A stretch of 64,000 nucleotides of DNA. Source: Ctena decussata. Its lineage: Eukaryota; Mollusca; Bivalvia; Lucinida; Lucinidae. The stretch spans positions 2,262,501 through 2,326,500 of the forward strand of contig OZ022502.1 in NCBI GenBank assembly GCA_963989385.1, read 5' to 3'. The notes below the pieces were generated by a model that was not told where the DNA came from, did not search any database, and saw only the letters and a program-made list of their open reading frames with translations. The translations under genes and the position numbers were made by a program. Positions 43,265 through 55,189 of the stretch are shown here, one piece after another (position 1 is the first letter of the stretch; every line of letters starts with the position of its first letter).

Positions 43265-44000
43265 AAAGTAAATATCCTCAACATTCTAATGTCTCAGTCA
43301 TTGGCGGGCCCTACACACAGGGCAACACAAATATGTTTTTCGAAGGTGTATCAGAGAGCGAATGAGGCTGCATGCGCAAAATATAGCAAAGATACGCAAT
43401 AAAGGCCGCAGTCACAAAAGGCAATCTCTAAAGGCTGCAGGAAAAGAGGAAGGAAACATACGACAACACTAGATAGCATATTTTCCTAACAGAAGACAAA
43501 CTTAGTCTAAAACGAGGAACGGTAACAAAAGAACTGCCTGTGGAAGTTCAGTAGTAGAACAAGTAGGCATTTTAAATATTTTTTGTTTAAGCAACCCCGC
43601 ACAAAGTTCTGATACAGCATCCTAAAACAAGAAAATCTTTGGGATGCGTAAGAGCCTCCTTGCTTACAAATGAGGTAAAATCACCAACTATGATGGCACA
43701 AAGGTTAGGACTCTGAAGCCAGAGAAAGCGGAAACCACCAGCGGAACCACGATTGGCCCGACCAAAGACAATGGTAATTGGGTGCCAACATTCTGAATCA
43801 GATTCAGAAGAAGGCCTTCATTAACTATTAAGCCCGACTAGCCAAATGGTCATTCTAGACTTGGTTTACTACCACAAATGTCGTTGCCTCGTACCGTCTT
43901 TTTTGCATCCACTTTTTATTTAGAATTGTTGCGCAAATCATTTTAAATGTACATCAGCAAGCAAGATGATATAGGATAACTTTAAACAGCTGCACATACT
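43265..44000. other. Intronic, no gene recognised
   Basis: No exon or repeat is recognised here. The purine-rich run near 43430-43460 has no defined boundaries. Confidence 0.45.
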
Positions 44001-44007
44001 TTTTCAG

Positions 44008-44083
44008 GCATCATTATAGGAGCCGTTGGAGGTGGAACTGTTGTTCTAACCTTTACAATTATTCTAATTGTCTGCTGTTATAG
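44008..44083 (+). CDS. Receptor gene, single transmembrane helix exon
   Basis: A 76-base exon sits between CATACTTTTTCAG and the strong donor ATAG|GTAAGT. In frame with both neighbours it reads GIIIGAVGGGTVV, then LTFTIILIVCCYR. This is one uninterrupted hydrophobic helix of about 23 residues with a Gly-rich, small-residue N-terminal half and a cysteine pair plus Arg at the cytoplasmic edge, the typical form of a type I receptor. It enters in phase 1 and leaves in phase 2. The Arg codon is completed by the first base of the tail exon at 60227. The two small-residue GxxxG-like spacings could favour helix packing, which is inference. It is the strongest single link between the extracellular exons and the tail. 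Confidence 0.72.
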
Positions 44084-44279
44084 GTAAGTAGTTCTATTTC
44101 TTGTTAGCGAGAAATAAATCATAGAAACATTGTTAACTTTGTCATGTTCATATAAACAGATATCGCGGTATTTCCAAGAAGGTGCTTCCATTGTGGTTTG
44201 TCGGTGTTATTGTTTGTTGTTTGCGCCTACATGTAATCTTGGAAAAATCCGGTTATTTTATCTTTTTTCATTCTGATGA

Positions 44280-44480
44280 ATAACAGGTGACGACAAGGAT
44301 CAAGAACCGACACAATCCATTTCCACATCCTGCCCTTAATACCAGATGGGAACGCAATACAATAAAAACCAGGAAAGAGCAGCCAGTAAGAAAAAATGCA
44401 TTTAGTCACCTTTTTTCTCAACTGATGACCATTAGGCTCTCCCAAGAAATGAACCGAGCCCAAATATACTAGTAACATAT
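44280..44480 (-). repeat. Interspersed family A fragment
   Basis: 'CAATCCATTTCCACATCCTG', 'CCCTTAATACCAGATGGGAA' and 'TTTTCTCAACTGATGACCAT' follow the reverse order of the family. Long frames on both strands are by-products. It lies near the start of the 16-kb intron. Confidence 0.55.
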
Positions 44481-44895
44481 AATCAACGACGACAAACGGT
44501 GTATTATAAATAACGTCTTTTTTGTTTGGTGGTGGGTGGGGGGTGTTGTAACTGGCTGAGCTTGAACCGGTTTGCACGCGCATTATCATTATACTGGATT
44601 CTGGTTGGTTCATTAGCATACAAGCTATTCAGAACACTTGAAACATCTATTGTACCTATGTTCTCCTTGTATTAACTAGAACTGTCACAGAATCTGACTA
44701 TAGCCCCGCTGTACTGCTTTAGTAATGCACTGTCATGATATCAAAAAGAGAATACAACAGGTCACAGTCCATATGTATACCAAGTTTCAAGATTCTAGCT
44801 TCAATAGTTCCTTAGAAAACTGTGACACAAAAAAGCGTCATGTAGTTACGCACCACTTCTTATGGTGTTTACATTTCTCAGCTTATTCGCTTCAC
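44481..44895. other. Intronic, decayed repeat
   Basis: A G-rich patch (about 44528-44543) and 'ATACCAAGTTTCAAGATTCT' wording of the tandem-unit repeats suggest an eroded element. No gene. Confidence 0.4.
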
Positions 44896-44899
44896 TAGA

Positions 44900-45316
44900 G
44901 TGTCTAGTCATTTGGCTGATTTCAATGCTCGTAATAAAAGTTTGACTGCCAAGCTTTTACAGCAGGGGTATCGGTATCATAATCTTCGGAAAGCTTTTTC
45001 TAAATTTTATCGTAGATACTTCGAATTGGTTTCTAAATATAATACAGGGTTAAGGTCACTTTTGCAACAAGGCCTATCGGAACCTGAATTTTATGGTGAC
45101 TTAGTATATAAATTACGCAAAATCGTAGGGAAAACAGAATTTCCTGATCAATTTAAGAAAATTATCATGCAATTTAAACGCATTGGCTATAACATAGATG
45201 TAATGCGACAGTCTGCATGCTTAGTGGTTAACCCAATCACAGTTGACAACTTTGCTGTCCTCTTTAATTGCATGCCGGGCGGTCGGGGTTCAGATTCTAT
45301 GATTGCCCCTGCATAA
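44900..45316 (+). pseudogene. Retroelement ORF C-terminal end (family A)
   Basis: An open stretch of about 138 codons (first codon GTG, so the true start is missing). It reads HLADFNARNKSLTAKLLQQG, then AFSKFYRRYFELVSKY, LSEPEFYGDLVYKLRKIV and ACLVVNPITV. The FSKFYRR-F-LVSKY segment is the closing region of reverse-transcriptase proteins common in molluscs. I recognise the style but cannot place the clade. The stop is followed at once by the non-coding marks of interspersed family A (45317-46010), which makes those repeats the 3' untranslated part of this element. It is 5'-truncated, with no polymerase core, so it is dead. It sits in the receptor's large intron, sense orientation. Confidence 0.62.
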
Positions 45317-46010
45317 AGCTATATATATGTTGGTCTGGGCCGGATGTTTGTCTGTTTCTTGGCCCACCGGGGTTCAACTGGTGGTCTTCTTTTGCTCCAG
45401 TGTTCCAGTGGTGTTGCTGACGCCCCAGGGATCTCCAGGTGTCTCAACACGTTTTGGCTGTCGAGTCCTCATCCTTGCCTCATCACGGTCTTTTCTTGAT
45501 TTTAATTGTTGCCAGTGATGACTCTATGATGAGTTAGGGGACCTCCATACGAACCGAACTACCAACTAATTGTGTGCACCGCGGCGGAGAGTGAGGGTGA
45601 AGGTTTGGGCCCAGTAAAACCGGTTTAAAGCCCCCAGTAGTTATAACTGACCGTCCCAAGGCGGTACCTTCGTTGCGGTTGCATTTGTTTTATGTTAGGT
45701 GCTGTTGAATTTATTGTGTTCTCATTTTAACCCTTCTATAATAAAAATAGAAAATAGGTAAAAATAGTTGTTAAATGTTTTTTCGTATAATTTGCTTAGT
45801 CTGTTGTAGCCCTTCTGTTGGTCTATATTATTATTTTAGTAAAGATAGCTGAGTTGCTACCTATTTGGGAAAGAGCTGCTGGCTCGGCTTATCACTTGTA
45901 ATTTATTGTTTGTTGGGATGTCTTTGTCAATCATTCCCTTTGATGTTGCGGATAGGGTTTGGGATCTGATTCAGTTAATTCCTGAAGTGTAGTTACTCTT
46001 TAAATTTACG
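45317..46010 (+). repeat. Family A 3' untranslated region
   Basis: Continuous with the open frame before it. 'TGATGAGTTAGGGGACCTCC', 'GAGGGTGAAGGTTTGGGCCC', 'TAACTGACCGTCCCAAGGCG', 'AATAGGTAAAAATAGTTG', 'GGGAAAGAGCTGCTGGCTCG' and 'TTGGGATCTGATTCAGTTAA' occur in order. This copy gives the reference order for the other fragments. Confidence 0.7.
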
Positions 46011-46199
46011 GAATTACTGAATTACGGAAATACGGACACACCAAATCTAGTATTGGGGCTATAACTATAGATTAATTGGAAAGCAAATGGGCAGCAATAC
46101 AGACGACTTAACGGCGTGAAGACTACAGGGAAGAGGAACCACAAACAATATCTATAATGCACAACGGAAGTACCGCCAAGGAATCGTCATTAATAAAAT

Positions 46200-47020
46200 A
46201 CTGAGGCTTAAACTTTTTAATGTGTGTGATTCCGCATGTTTACCTTTATTTTGTCCGCTTGTCTGAAATATTCTAGCAATGTGGTTACCTGTATGGTTGC
46301 CTACTTTGCTTTCTGCTTTCTTTTTTAAATCAAAAAAGAAACTAGATTAAAACAGATGTTTAATGTTATTCGAAAATATGTTCTTGTTGTTCATATTAAT
46401 ACTTCCGTTCATCTATCGTGTGATGGCAATTTATTTGTTGAGCTGAACCATTACAGAAGCTAAGGATGAGGCTCATCTCTTATTCATCATAGGCCTTATC
46501 CGTGATGTGTTTGTTTCCCGTGATGAATCATTGATGAGTTAGGAAACCTTTGTGCGGACCAAATAGCTAACTTAATCTTTCAAACCACTGAAGAAGCAGA
46601 GGGCGAGGTTTGGGCCCAGTGCACTAGTTTAAGCCTACATTAATCTTTTGCTGACCGTTCCAAGGCGATACCTCCGTTGCGGTTCCTTGATGTTATTTTG
46701 TGCTGTGTCCGCTTGTCTATGGTCTCTGGCGGTTGGGTCACCTGCATTGCTGCCCAATCTGCCTTCTGTTTTGTTTTGTAATTAAAATAAAAAATAAGTA
46801 AAACGAGTTGTTGATGCTGTTATTGGGGTAGCATAATGACTACTTGTTTGGCCAAGAGCTGCTCATTCGGTTCACTGTGTGTGTCTTTCGTAAACATGTG
46901 TCAATTTTTGTGTGTATGTGTTTTTTCCCTATTGGTTTTGACAGCAGAAAGTGGCATTTGATCGTATTAATTCTTGATCATTTCCTATCTCTTTACTTTA
47001 TATATAAAAGCTGAAAATGT
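46200..47020 (+). repeat. Family A copy, two partial units
   Basis: A second copy directly follows, with 'GATGAGTTAGGAAACCTTTG', 'CGGACCAAATAGCTAACTTA', 'AGAAGCAGAGGGCGAGGTTT', 'GACCGTTCCAAGGCGATACC' and 'CTATTGGTTTTGACAGCAGA'. A decayed partial unit precedes it at 46200-46440. No open frame. Confidence 0.65.
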
Positions 47021-48120
47021 GTCAAAATAGATGAAGGATGTTCGCTGGTCTGAAACAAATTTTTGGAAGAGTAACAAGGAGTTAAATAAGTAGCTTATAG
47101 TTAAACCATGATATCATATAAGCAATATGAGGTGCAGAAAAGTATATGTTAATGTTCATTTTTTTGAGATAGAGCAATTAATAAAATGGTACTCTTCTTC
47201 TGCGATTTTACTATGGAAGTGATAGGGAAAATCACATTTTCCATCAATTTGCTTCCCTTTTTATAAGAATGAGTAAAAGAAGCTTCTAAATCTTTCTCAT
47301 AAGTTGGAATTCGTCAGCATGTTTAATCTGAGAGCAAAATTAGGAACCCTTAATGTGCAAAATGTTTAGCTACAAGGCCTGTGAGCCCGTTTTTGCTAGG
47401 AAAATGATAGGGAAGATTGAACTTTTGTGGGATGTGTTTCAGTTATCGTGTCATAATTACATTATTTATAGTCAGATTTAAATGAAATTTTACCATGGTT
47501 GTTCATGGTGGCAAATTAAATGTCGCAGATAAGCGATACCCTTCAGGTAAGTGTGCAAAAAAAGAAAGAAAACTGAAAAATTTAAGTCTACTCCCTTTTG
47601 GCTTAAACAATATTTATTTCAACTCATTTACACACATAGCACATACAATAAATATACTGGAAAACAGGATCTGATAACAAGCGATAACCACTTATACAAT
47701 CATCACCTCTTTGGTTATGATTAGAAAAAAAAAGAAATAGAGATATTAATCCGAGGAAAGAATATTTATGTAAATGAAAACAGCCATATTACTCTAAGAT
47801 TATATAGTCTTTTCATAACAAAGAAAATTTCATAAACAACTAATTGGATCTTAGGATAATCGAAGCAAATTCTAACTCACCCCTGCTGAAGCAATGGCTG
47901 GCTGTGTTGACAAAGTTTAATATGTTTCTTTCATATTTATGATAAAAGCATTTCCAAATGCTATTTTCTTGACTAGACATTGCTATATTATTAAATTGCA
48001 TACAGAAAAATATGACCGAAATAACCAGTTTCAGAGTGGTAATTGCCCCACCCACTTCAACACTGACTGATCTGATTTTAACATGACACACAGTCAACAT
48101 AAATTTCTTGACCATTATCT
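47021..48120. other. Intronic, no gene recognised
   Basis: AT-rich; the minus-strand frame at 47840-48115 has no motif. No repeat boundary is clear. Confidence 0.5.
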
Positions 48121-48129
48121 GGTACGCGT

Positions 48130-48450
48130 TTATTTATACATGTATAAATGAGCTTGAATGCATGCTCATACGTATGATTTGACTCAACAATTTGGTAATT
48201 TACATTACTTCCGAGCGTTAGAGAGCATGATAGAGAATTAAAAAGATAAATAAATAAATAAAATAAAGATGAATAGACAGTGTGAATATCTTAAACTATA
48301 TGTTTGTGCCTGAAATTTATTGATACATGTAAAATAGTCTTGGATGCAAGATATATATGTGTGACTCCACAGATTTTGTAATCTGCATACTTTTCGAGCT
48401 TTAGCGAGCAAAAGGTAGAAATCTTAAAGGAAAGCTGCATGAATATATGC
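48130..48450 (+). repeat. Diverged ~185-bp tandem duplication
   Basis: 'ATACATGTATAAATGAGCTTG-ATGCA' at about 48134 corresponds to 'ATACATGTAAAATAGTCTTGGATGCA' at about 48322. 'TTTG-TAATTT-CAT-CTT-CGAGC-TTAG-GAGCA' follows in both. Spacer A-rich (AAATAAATAAATAAA). Confidence 0.55.
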
Positions 48451-49790
48451 ATGGGTACAATCGAAATGTGCAGTCTGCTGTTTTTTGTTTCAAGATAGGC
48501 CTACTCTAATTAACCAACAGCTTTTAAACTTATAAAACGGAAAAGAAATGTGTTCTGAAAAGTTCTATATAGCTACTTCCAGATGTAGGGTAGCATTTTA
48601 CTTTTTGACCTAACATCATTTGAAGCATTAAATACCATCATGTTAACCAGCCAGTGTAGTTAGCGCAGCTTGATCCCAGTCTTCACTGGTAAGGACACTT
48701 CATTTGGACCACTGCCCGAGGAAACTAAAAATAGAAACACCTGTTCATGTTGAGACTAAAAACAGAAACACCTGTCCGTGTTGAATAGATATTTTCACTT
48801 TTTACGCAATAGTGAACTAAACTGTCAATTCAGTGACGTCAAAAGGACAATTCGTCACGCGCGCATTAAGGTAATAATTGACTGAGTAGAAACTATGGCG
48901 GAGTTTGAATCAAATGCAACAGATCTGTCTTAAAATAAGATTTATTAACTTCCACGAAAGCCAGTGTGTTTTATGATAATATTCAAGTGAATTTCCCACA
49001 TTGTGCCTCGGTATTAGTCATACCGTAAATAAATTGGGGAGACTGAGGCCTATAATGCATCATAAAGAGAGACAGATACCCCGCCCATACTCTGCCAACG
49101 CCTTGACATCCACGCATCTCGAGACCTACACTATGTTGTTTCCATTTTCTCAAACAATTTAGTCATGTTAAATATATGTGACTTGTTTAAAAGAAATGGC
49201 GTCCTCATTGCGCTCAGCCTTGTTGCTTGCGTCAGTCAGTTTTTTAAAGGTGTGTTGCTGGAACAGACCCAACTTTGCGTCTAAAACTATATCTGTTAGT
49301 TAGGTGTTACTGTATTTTCAGCACCAAGCCGCCATATATTCTCAGTAAGAGCTATCTCGGCAATCGGTTCTAGTGAGGGGTCGCAAAGTCTTCTACTTCT
49401 TCTCACTTTCTATTTCTTAAATCTTTTTTCCTGATTCCTGCCGTACATATAAATACATATAAAGAGGTGGGGGGGGGTGCAGAACAAAAAATTATCCAAA
49501 AACAACCTCATCCGCACCTACTGCAAGCACAGTAGGCCTTGTCCTACTATTACAATAAGTCACCCCGCCACTGAAAGTTAGACATCACAATCTCCCGACA
49601 ACGACCACCCCCTATCCCAGTTTGAAGAAGTGTGCCTGTAGTTTGTGGTATCGGAATTCATGATAAATTGTTTTAGAGTGGAATAGTTCTCAGATAGTTA
49701 GGTTTAGAGATTTTCACGATAAGAGGCTGAAAGAGAAAAAAAAAGTGAAACGTGTGTAGGGACTGATGTTTAATTTTGAAAAGTCTATCT
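48451..49790. other. Intronic, no gene recognised
   Basis: A 33-base duplication (GAGACTAAAAA-AGAAACACCT) lies at about 48719-48783, and a G tract at about 49468-49477. No exon is supported. Confidence 0.5.
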
Positions 49791-51590
49791 GCGATGCGTG
49801 ACAGACCACGAAAACAGAAGGCACAGGTACTGTCAATTTTCGCTAAATCAGGACACTGTAATAAGTTTGAATAAACTAGAGCTTTTTATGCATGCACTGA
49901 TACAGTTTGAAAGGCCTAATGCCTATAGAAGCAGAGATATACATCCAATCTCAATAACAAGTTTACAAGTTTATTTGGATCATCTATGATTTACATGTTA
50001 ACAGCAAGAGAATCAACAATAACATTACACAAATAATGGTTATGGCATTGACATGGTAAAGCCAGTTGAATGGTAAAAGGGAGCAGGTGTGCAACATTGA
50101 ATCTTAGCAGGCTCTTTTTTGTAGATTCTCTTTTCCTGTTTCGGGGCTGCCAGTGGGGTTAACAAATATTGCATATTTTGGATTGGAAACAATCAAAAAC
50201 GCATGTGTTGCTCCATGGTGAGGTACAGAAAACAATTTGTTAGAGCGGTGTGATGTATGCCCTGGTAAAGTTAGAAAGGCCAATTACCAGTATTGATTAG
50301 CCGCCTTGGACAATTCTAATTTCATGTCACTGTGTGCGGGTAACATCAGAACTTTTGATTCATAAAATACCGCCCAATGTTTGCTGGAAAATAGCTCTGG
50401 TAGCTTAGACCTTGAGCTGACAATAGACCCCCTCCCCCCCCCTGGGGAGTTTTGTACACTATAATTTTCTGAAACTACATTATATAAGAAACAAAATGAC
50501 ACATGTTAGCCCTCTGTACGTTGGGGCGTTAACGTATAACGTCAACGTCAATTACACTACCCAAATTTACATATTCACGTTATAATAGAAAATACGCATT
50601 GTTATACACATCTTAGTATTGGCCCTAAACAATGTCAAGTTTTGTCTGCTAGCACATAAATCGCTGTTTCAAGGTAATTGACAGTGTCAAGGATAAGTTG
50701 ACTAATCCGTATATCGTAATTTACGTTATATTTGACGTTTTTCCCCCTTCAGTGTGTATATACACGTAATATAAGGAGCAAATTGTAAGAATTGAAATGT
50801 AGAGAAAAGTTAATGTCATATATATGACTATCTTAATATTCTAGAACATTAAAAGCAATCTGAAGGCTTACAAAACTCGTCAGCAGTTACGATAAATATG
50901 TAACGTATATAACCACAAAAAAAAAAAAAAAAAAAAAAAAACAGAATCAGACTAAATCGCTGAATTGGTGGACTGAAGTTTATATGTGCTCCATCAATCT
51001 TCTTCGATTCATGCCCAGCTTAGATAAGTAGCAGTTAGCAGTGGATATTTTAAATGGAGACAGAAAATATCTTATTTGTTTGTAGAATTTAACCTACAAA
51101 ATAATGAGAAAAGCTAATAAAGTCAACATCAGCTGCATTTTATCCTTCAATGTTTTCTGTATTATGTCTTAAATAGACACTGTTGTATATGTTAATATGA
51201 AAAAACGCCAATGGTATGTGTCTTCAAACTGAAAAAGAACATCGGATAGTGTATATTTGAAAAGCAAACTAACAGTAACGTTACGTTACATAATTGTAAT
51301 ATATCGGGGGATAAGATTTGTAAGTCATCTGTTCTCAAAATTTTAGTTCCCAGGCGGCTTGAATTATTCATTGATGTTGTTTTAGCTTACCACTGGTAGT
51401 CAGATGGCAAATTTAGCTCTTTAAAATACACAAGAACTCAGCAAGACGCAGATAGATTGTTACAGCTGAAGCAGTTCGACCTTGCCTTTAATTCAGTCTC
51501 ACTTAAAAGTGACTTCATGAAAATGATTTTTCTATTCTGAATTTTATGCATGGAATGAAGTAGGTATAAGTTGATATATTCTGCAACTTA
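49791..51590. other. Intronic, no gene; poly-C and poly-A tracts
   Basis: It includes a C/G tract (about 50427-50446) and an A tract (about 50916-50941). CCCCTGGGGAGTTTTGTACA at about 50437 is close to the complement of TCTACAAAACTCCCCCTGGG at about 54635, a small shared repeat. No gene. Confidence 0.5.
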
Positions 51591-51599
51591 TTAATATTT

Positions 51600-51770
51600 A
51601 GGTTTGGTCATGATGGGGATAAAACCAATTTCGCTACCTGTGCTGTTGGCTGAGCAATTCAACTGCCCTAGATATAAATATGAAACTGTGACTGCTAGCT
51701 GAGGCAATCAAAAGAAGTATCAACTCGACTGATAGGCTTTAAAACCATTTTTGCTATGCTGTCAGTCGAA
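51600..51770 (+). repeat. Small dispersed repeat shared with 20990-21120
   Basis: 'GATAAAACCAATTTCGCTAC', 'CTGTGCTGTTGGCTGAGCAA' and 'TTCAACTGCCCTAGATATAA' resemble the run 'GTAATACCAATTATTTCCGT', 'CGTGCTGTTGACCGAGCCAT' and 'TCAATTACCATATAACA' near 21030-21085. The relation is loose but ordered. Confidence 0.4.
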
Positions 51771-54700
51771 TTGTCAGCCAAGAGCCTCTTTGCACAGTAA
51801 CGGCTTTACATAGGTTAGCAAATATGTTTGGCTCCAGTGATCATAAGTTAATTTGTAAACTACGTGAGCAGCTCCCATCAAATACATTACAGAATATTAA
51901 CATTGTGAAAATTCAAGGATTAAAGAAAGTGAGATACTTAATAACGCATACAACATTCTGTCATCAGCCTGTTCAGGAGTTCTATTTTTCATTTTGTTGT
52001 TACAAATAATTAACTGGTCAGGTAATTTTGCAAACCCCATGGTTTTATTCCCACTTCTTGTTACTATCAAGGACTATAGGTGTTACGAAAGATAAATTTT
52101 GGTCGGACAATTTTCAATATGTAAGCAACTAAAATTGGTGTTTGGGTATTGCCAAAATGCTGTATTCTCTAACAGTAATCAAAACATTTGGACAAGGATG
52201 ATTTGATGAGCAGTAAGATATCATAAATAAGCAGATTACAAGCATATTTATTGCTAAATAATATGGTACATGTAATACAAGGTCACGGAGATCAAATGCA
52301 GAAAGTTATTTAGGTTAGCCCTCCCTTGGCATGTACAGGTATGCACCATTTCTATTACTTGATTATTTGCTTGTACCATTTCTATTACTTGATTATTTGC
52401 TCTTCAGAAGTACTGTATTGCTGGTTAAGGATAATGGAAATGAAGAATTTATAAACTCTCAATGAATAGTTGTATACGTTACTTGTTCAGTCTTTCTTTT
52501 CTTTTTTCTCAGCATAACTACAATGTCGGTGAATACATTTTGAAGGAGAACAACTAAGATTTGCTCATAAATATCTGAACAATGATGATCAATATTAATA
52601 TATTCTGCCATTTGCATACACCACTCCATTATGTGGGAAGAGCTTACTGGAACACTGTCCCTCGAAAAAACAACAACAATAAAATCATTTTTGTCCAACT
52701 AAACGTATCTATATGTCTTTTGGTGAATTGATTCCTTAAGAAATGATTGAATGTAACTAGTTAGATTCTTTAAGAGATGATTGAATGTAGTTAGACTTGA
52801 AAGAGCAAGAAACAAAAGCATAGGAATATAGATCATTTTAAACATAGCATTTATAGATTGCTACAGTATCGCTAGTAACTGCCCGTTCCTCTTTTTCTGT
52901 ATTAATCGTTTCTGATACTATTCTCCCAAACTCCTGGTTGACACATTATTGTTAGTTACATAAATGATGACACATTATTGTTAGTTACATAAATGAACTG
53001 AATAAAGCAATGCATTAACACTACCATTAAACATTTTCAAAAGTATGTTTGTTTCTTAACTGTCACTGAGCAATATTGTTCCTCTTGGTAACATAACATA
53101 TACGATAGTCTTACAAAAGTAAGTATAGTCTGTCAGCAAATATCTATTTAGCTTTGATGCAGAACTGTATTGGATGAAGTCTTCATACTTTAGGTTTACT
53201 GTTCTGCTTTATAGGTTATCAGTGTGCAAGTAAGAACTAATCAAATCCTGTCAATGAACAAGGTTGTACCATATTTTGTATTGTTGATTACTGATAATTT
53301 TATAGTTTTAAACTAAACAGGTCAAAATTGCTTAGGTTTTAACATTATCAAACTGATTGGATATCATTTTGTTTGAGGCCAATATGCAAAACCGACGCTG
53401 GCTTTTAATAGCTGTTGTTTTATTTTATCTTTTCTGAAGTTGTATGTTTTTTTTTTCAGCTGTATGTAACAAATTTCACGTCTGTTACTGTCTTTAAAAC
53501 TCAAATGTACAAATTGTAAAAGAAACAAACTTGGCAATGCCATAATGAAATACTTTGATTTTTGATATAATAACAAAGTAAACAGCAAAACCTGTTTTAC
53601 TTGTGCAGAATATGTCAATGCCCTTATTATTACAATTTAAAGTATACTGTGTTTAATCACGTATAAAACACACCTCACGAATCCCTAAAAGTAATAATTG
53701 AGAGAAGTGTTGATAGGTCCAGGTAAACAATATATCATAAGAAAACCCAGTCTTATATGTGGTATTGTTACATGTGACAGTGAAAAAAAAACTGATTAAC
53801 AGTATTGTAATGAAATATCTTAAATGCTAAATGTTATTTACGTTACTACTAGTAATAGCTAATGATGAAAAATGAACCAAAATGCATTTTTCTCTTATAT
53901 TAAAAGATTCTTTAATGAAGAAACTGCTAACAAAGAAAACAAAATGGTTCTAGGTTCAAATTATATGATTTCAACAAAAATATCCCTAGGTAACGTATAT
54001 AATCGATCATTATGGCCGACTAAAATGCGTTCAAAATATTGTGGAACTGTTCCTTGCTGTTTAAATAGACTGACATATTCGATTTTAACATATACAGTTG
54101 TTTTCGATTCCAACGGTGTAGTTCAAGCACTTAAATTATACGGAAAGTGATATATGTAATATAGAACATTTATAAGGGGCTGCTGTGTTCAACACCATAT
54201 TTCTCCCAAAGTATACAAGATAGGATAATAATTTTTGCGGATCTGAAAAGACCGATAAATTGTCTTTAACACAATAACAAATATATGGTCTAATATTGAA
54301 GGAATAACTTACAAAAAGAAAGTATTCTGGATGGAAATAGCAATTTTAATGGGGTGTAAAGTTAAATGTCACGTATATTACACCATGTAGGCTAAAGTGA
54401 CCTTTCAAACATCATAACTTTTAGTTCTTGGATTGTTCTATTAGACTCCATTATAATTTTAAACATAGGAAAGTGACATATTTTTTTTTTAATTTTTGAT
54501 AATTTTTATGTTATGTTTGTTTTTTTAATGGGTAACGTTTGTAACAGGCTGTTACAGCTTAACGCCCCACTCGCCAGAGGGCTAACATGCTGCAAAATAC
54601 TTCTAAGATGCTGGACTTTAAGAAAAGTATGGTCTACAAAACTCCCCCTGGGGGGGGGGGGGGGAGGTAAACCATATCTGGCTCATGGCCTATAATGTTT

Positions 54701-54850
54701 TGTGTTTTTTTTTTGTTATAAATACTAAAACCGACACTAAATAAAAATTGTTGTAGCGTGTACCTTGTATCCAAGAGATAAAGAAATAATCTCAAAACGT
54801 TGAGATGGTGTCGAGTCTCAAGAACATAGACAAACTCACTGTGACCCGTT
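51771..54850. other. Intronic, no gene; two micro-duplications
   Basis: A 29-base direct duplication (CCATTTCTATTACTTGATTA) lies at 52346-52401 and a 27-base one (GACACATTATTGTTAGTTAC) at 52939-52994. The frame at 53872-54150 has no recognisable motif. A G tract lies at about 54650-54665. This is the longest stretch without dense repeats. Confidence 0.5.
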
Positions 54851-55189
54851 TTCGTAATGCTGGCGTCACACTGTCCCGAAACTGACACCCGATGGCCATA
54901 CGAATATGAAATTTGGAATTTCGCGCGAAGTTGGCCCGAACTTGGTCAACAGCCAATCAACAACCGAAAAAAGAACGATGCCTGCAGAAGGTCCTGCGAT
55001 GGCCCTCGAACGACACGTGGAACCTATGCGAAGGCTATACGAAAATGTGTATTTTTATTAAGAAGTTTAGCCGAAGTACACACGATGGTCACATGATGGT
55101 TACACGACGTCGGATTGAGAGTACGATACGTACGGACTAGGTTACGAAAGCGTGACGTGACCTCCCGATGGTATAAGCTAAACATATGG

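Noticed and set aside
44227..44619. 130-codon minus-strand frame, the second longest here
   Set aside because: It overlaps a family A fragment and a G-rich patch; no domain or splice support.
53872..54150. 92-codon plus-strand frame in the large intron
   Set aside because: No recognisable motif, Asn/Lys-rich composition expected from AT-rich DNA, and no matching splice phases.
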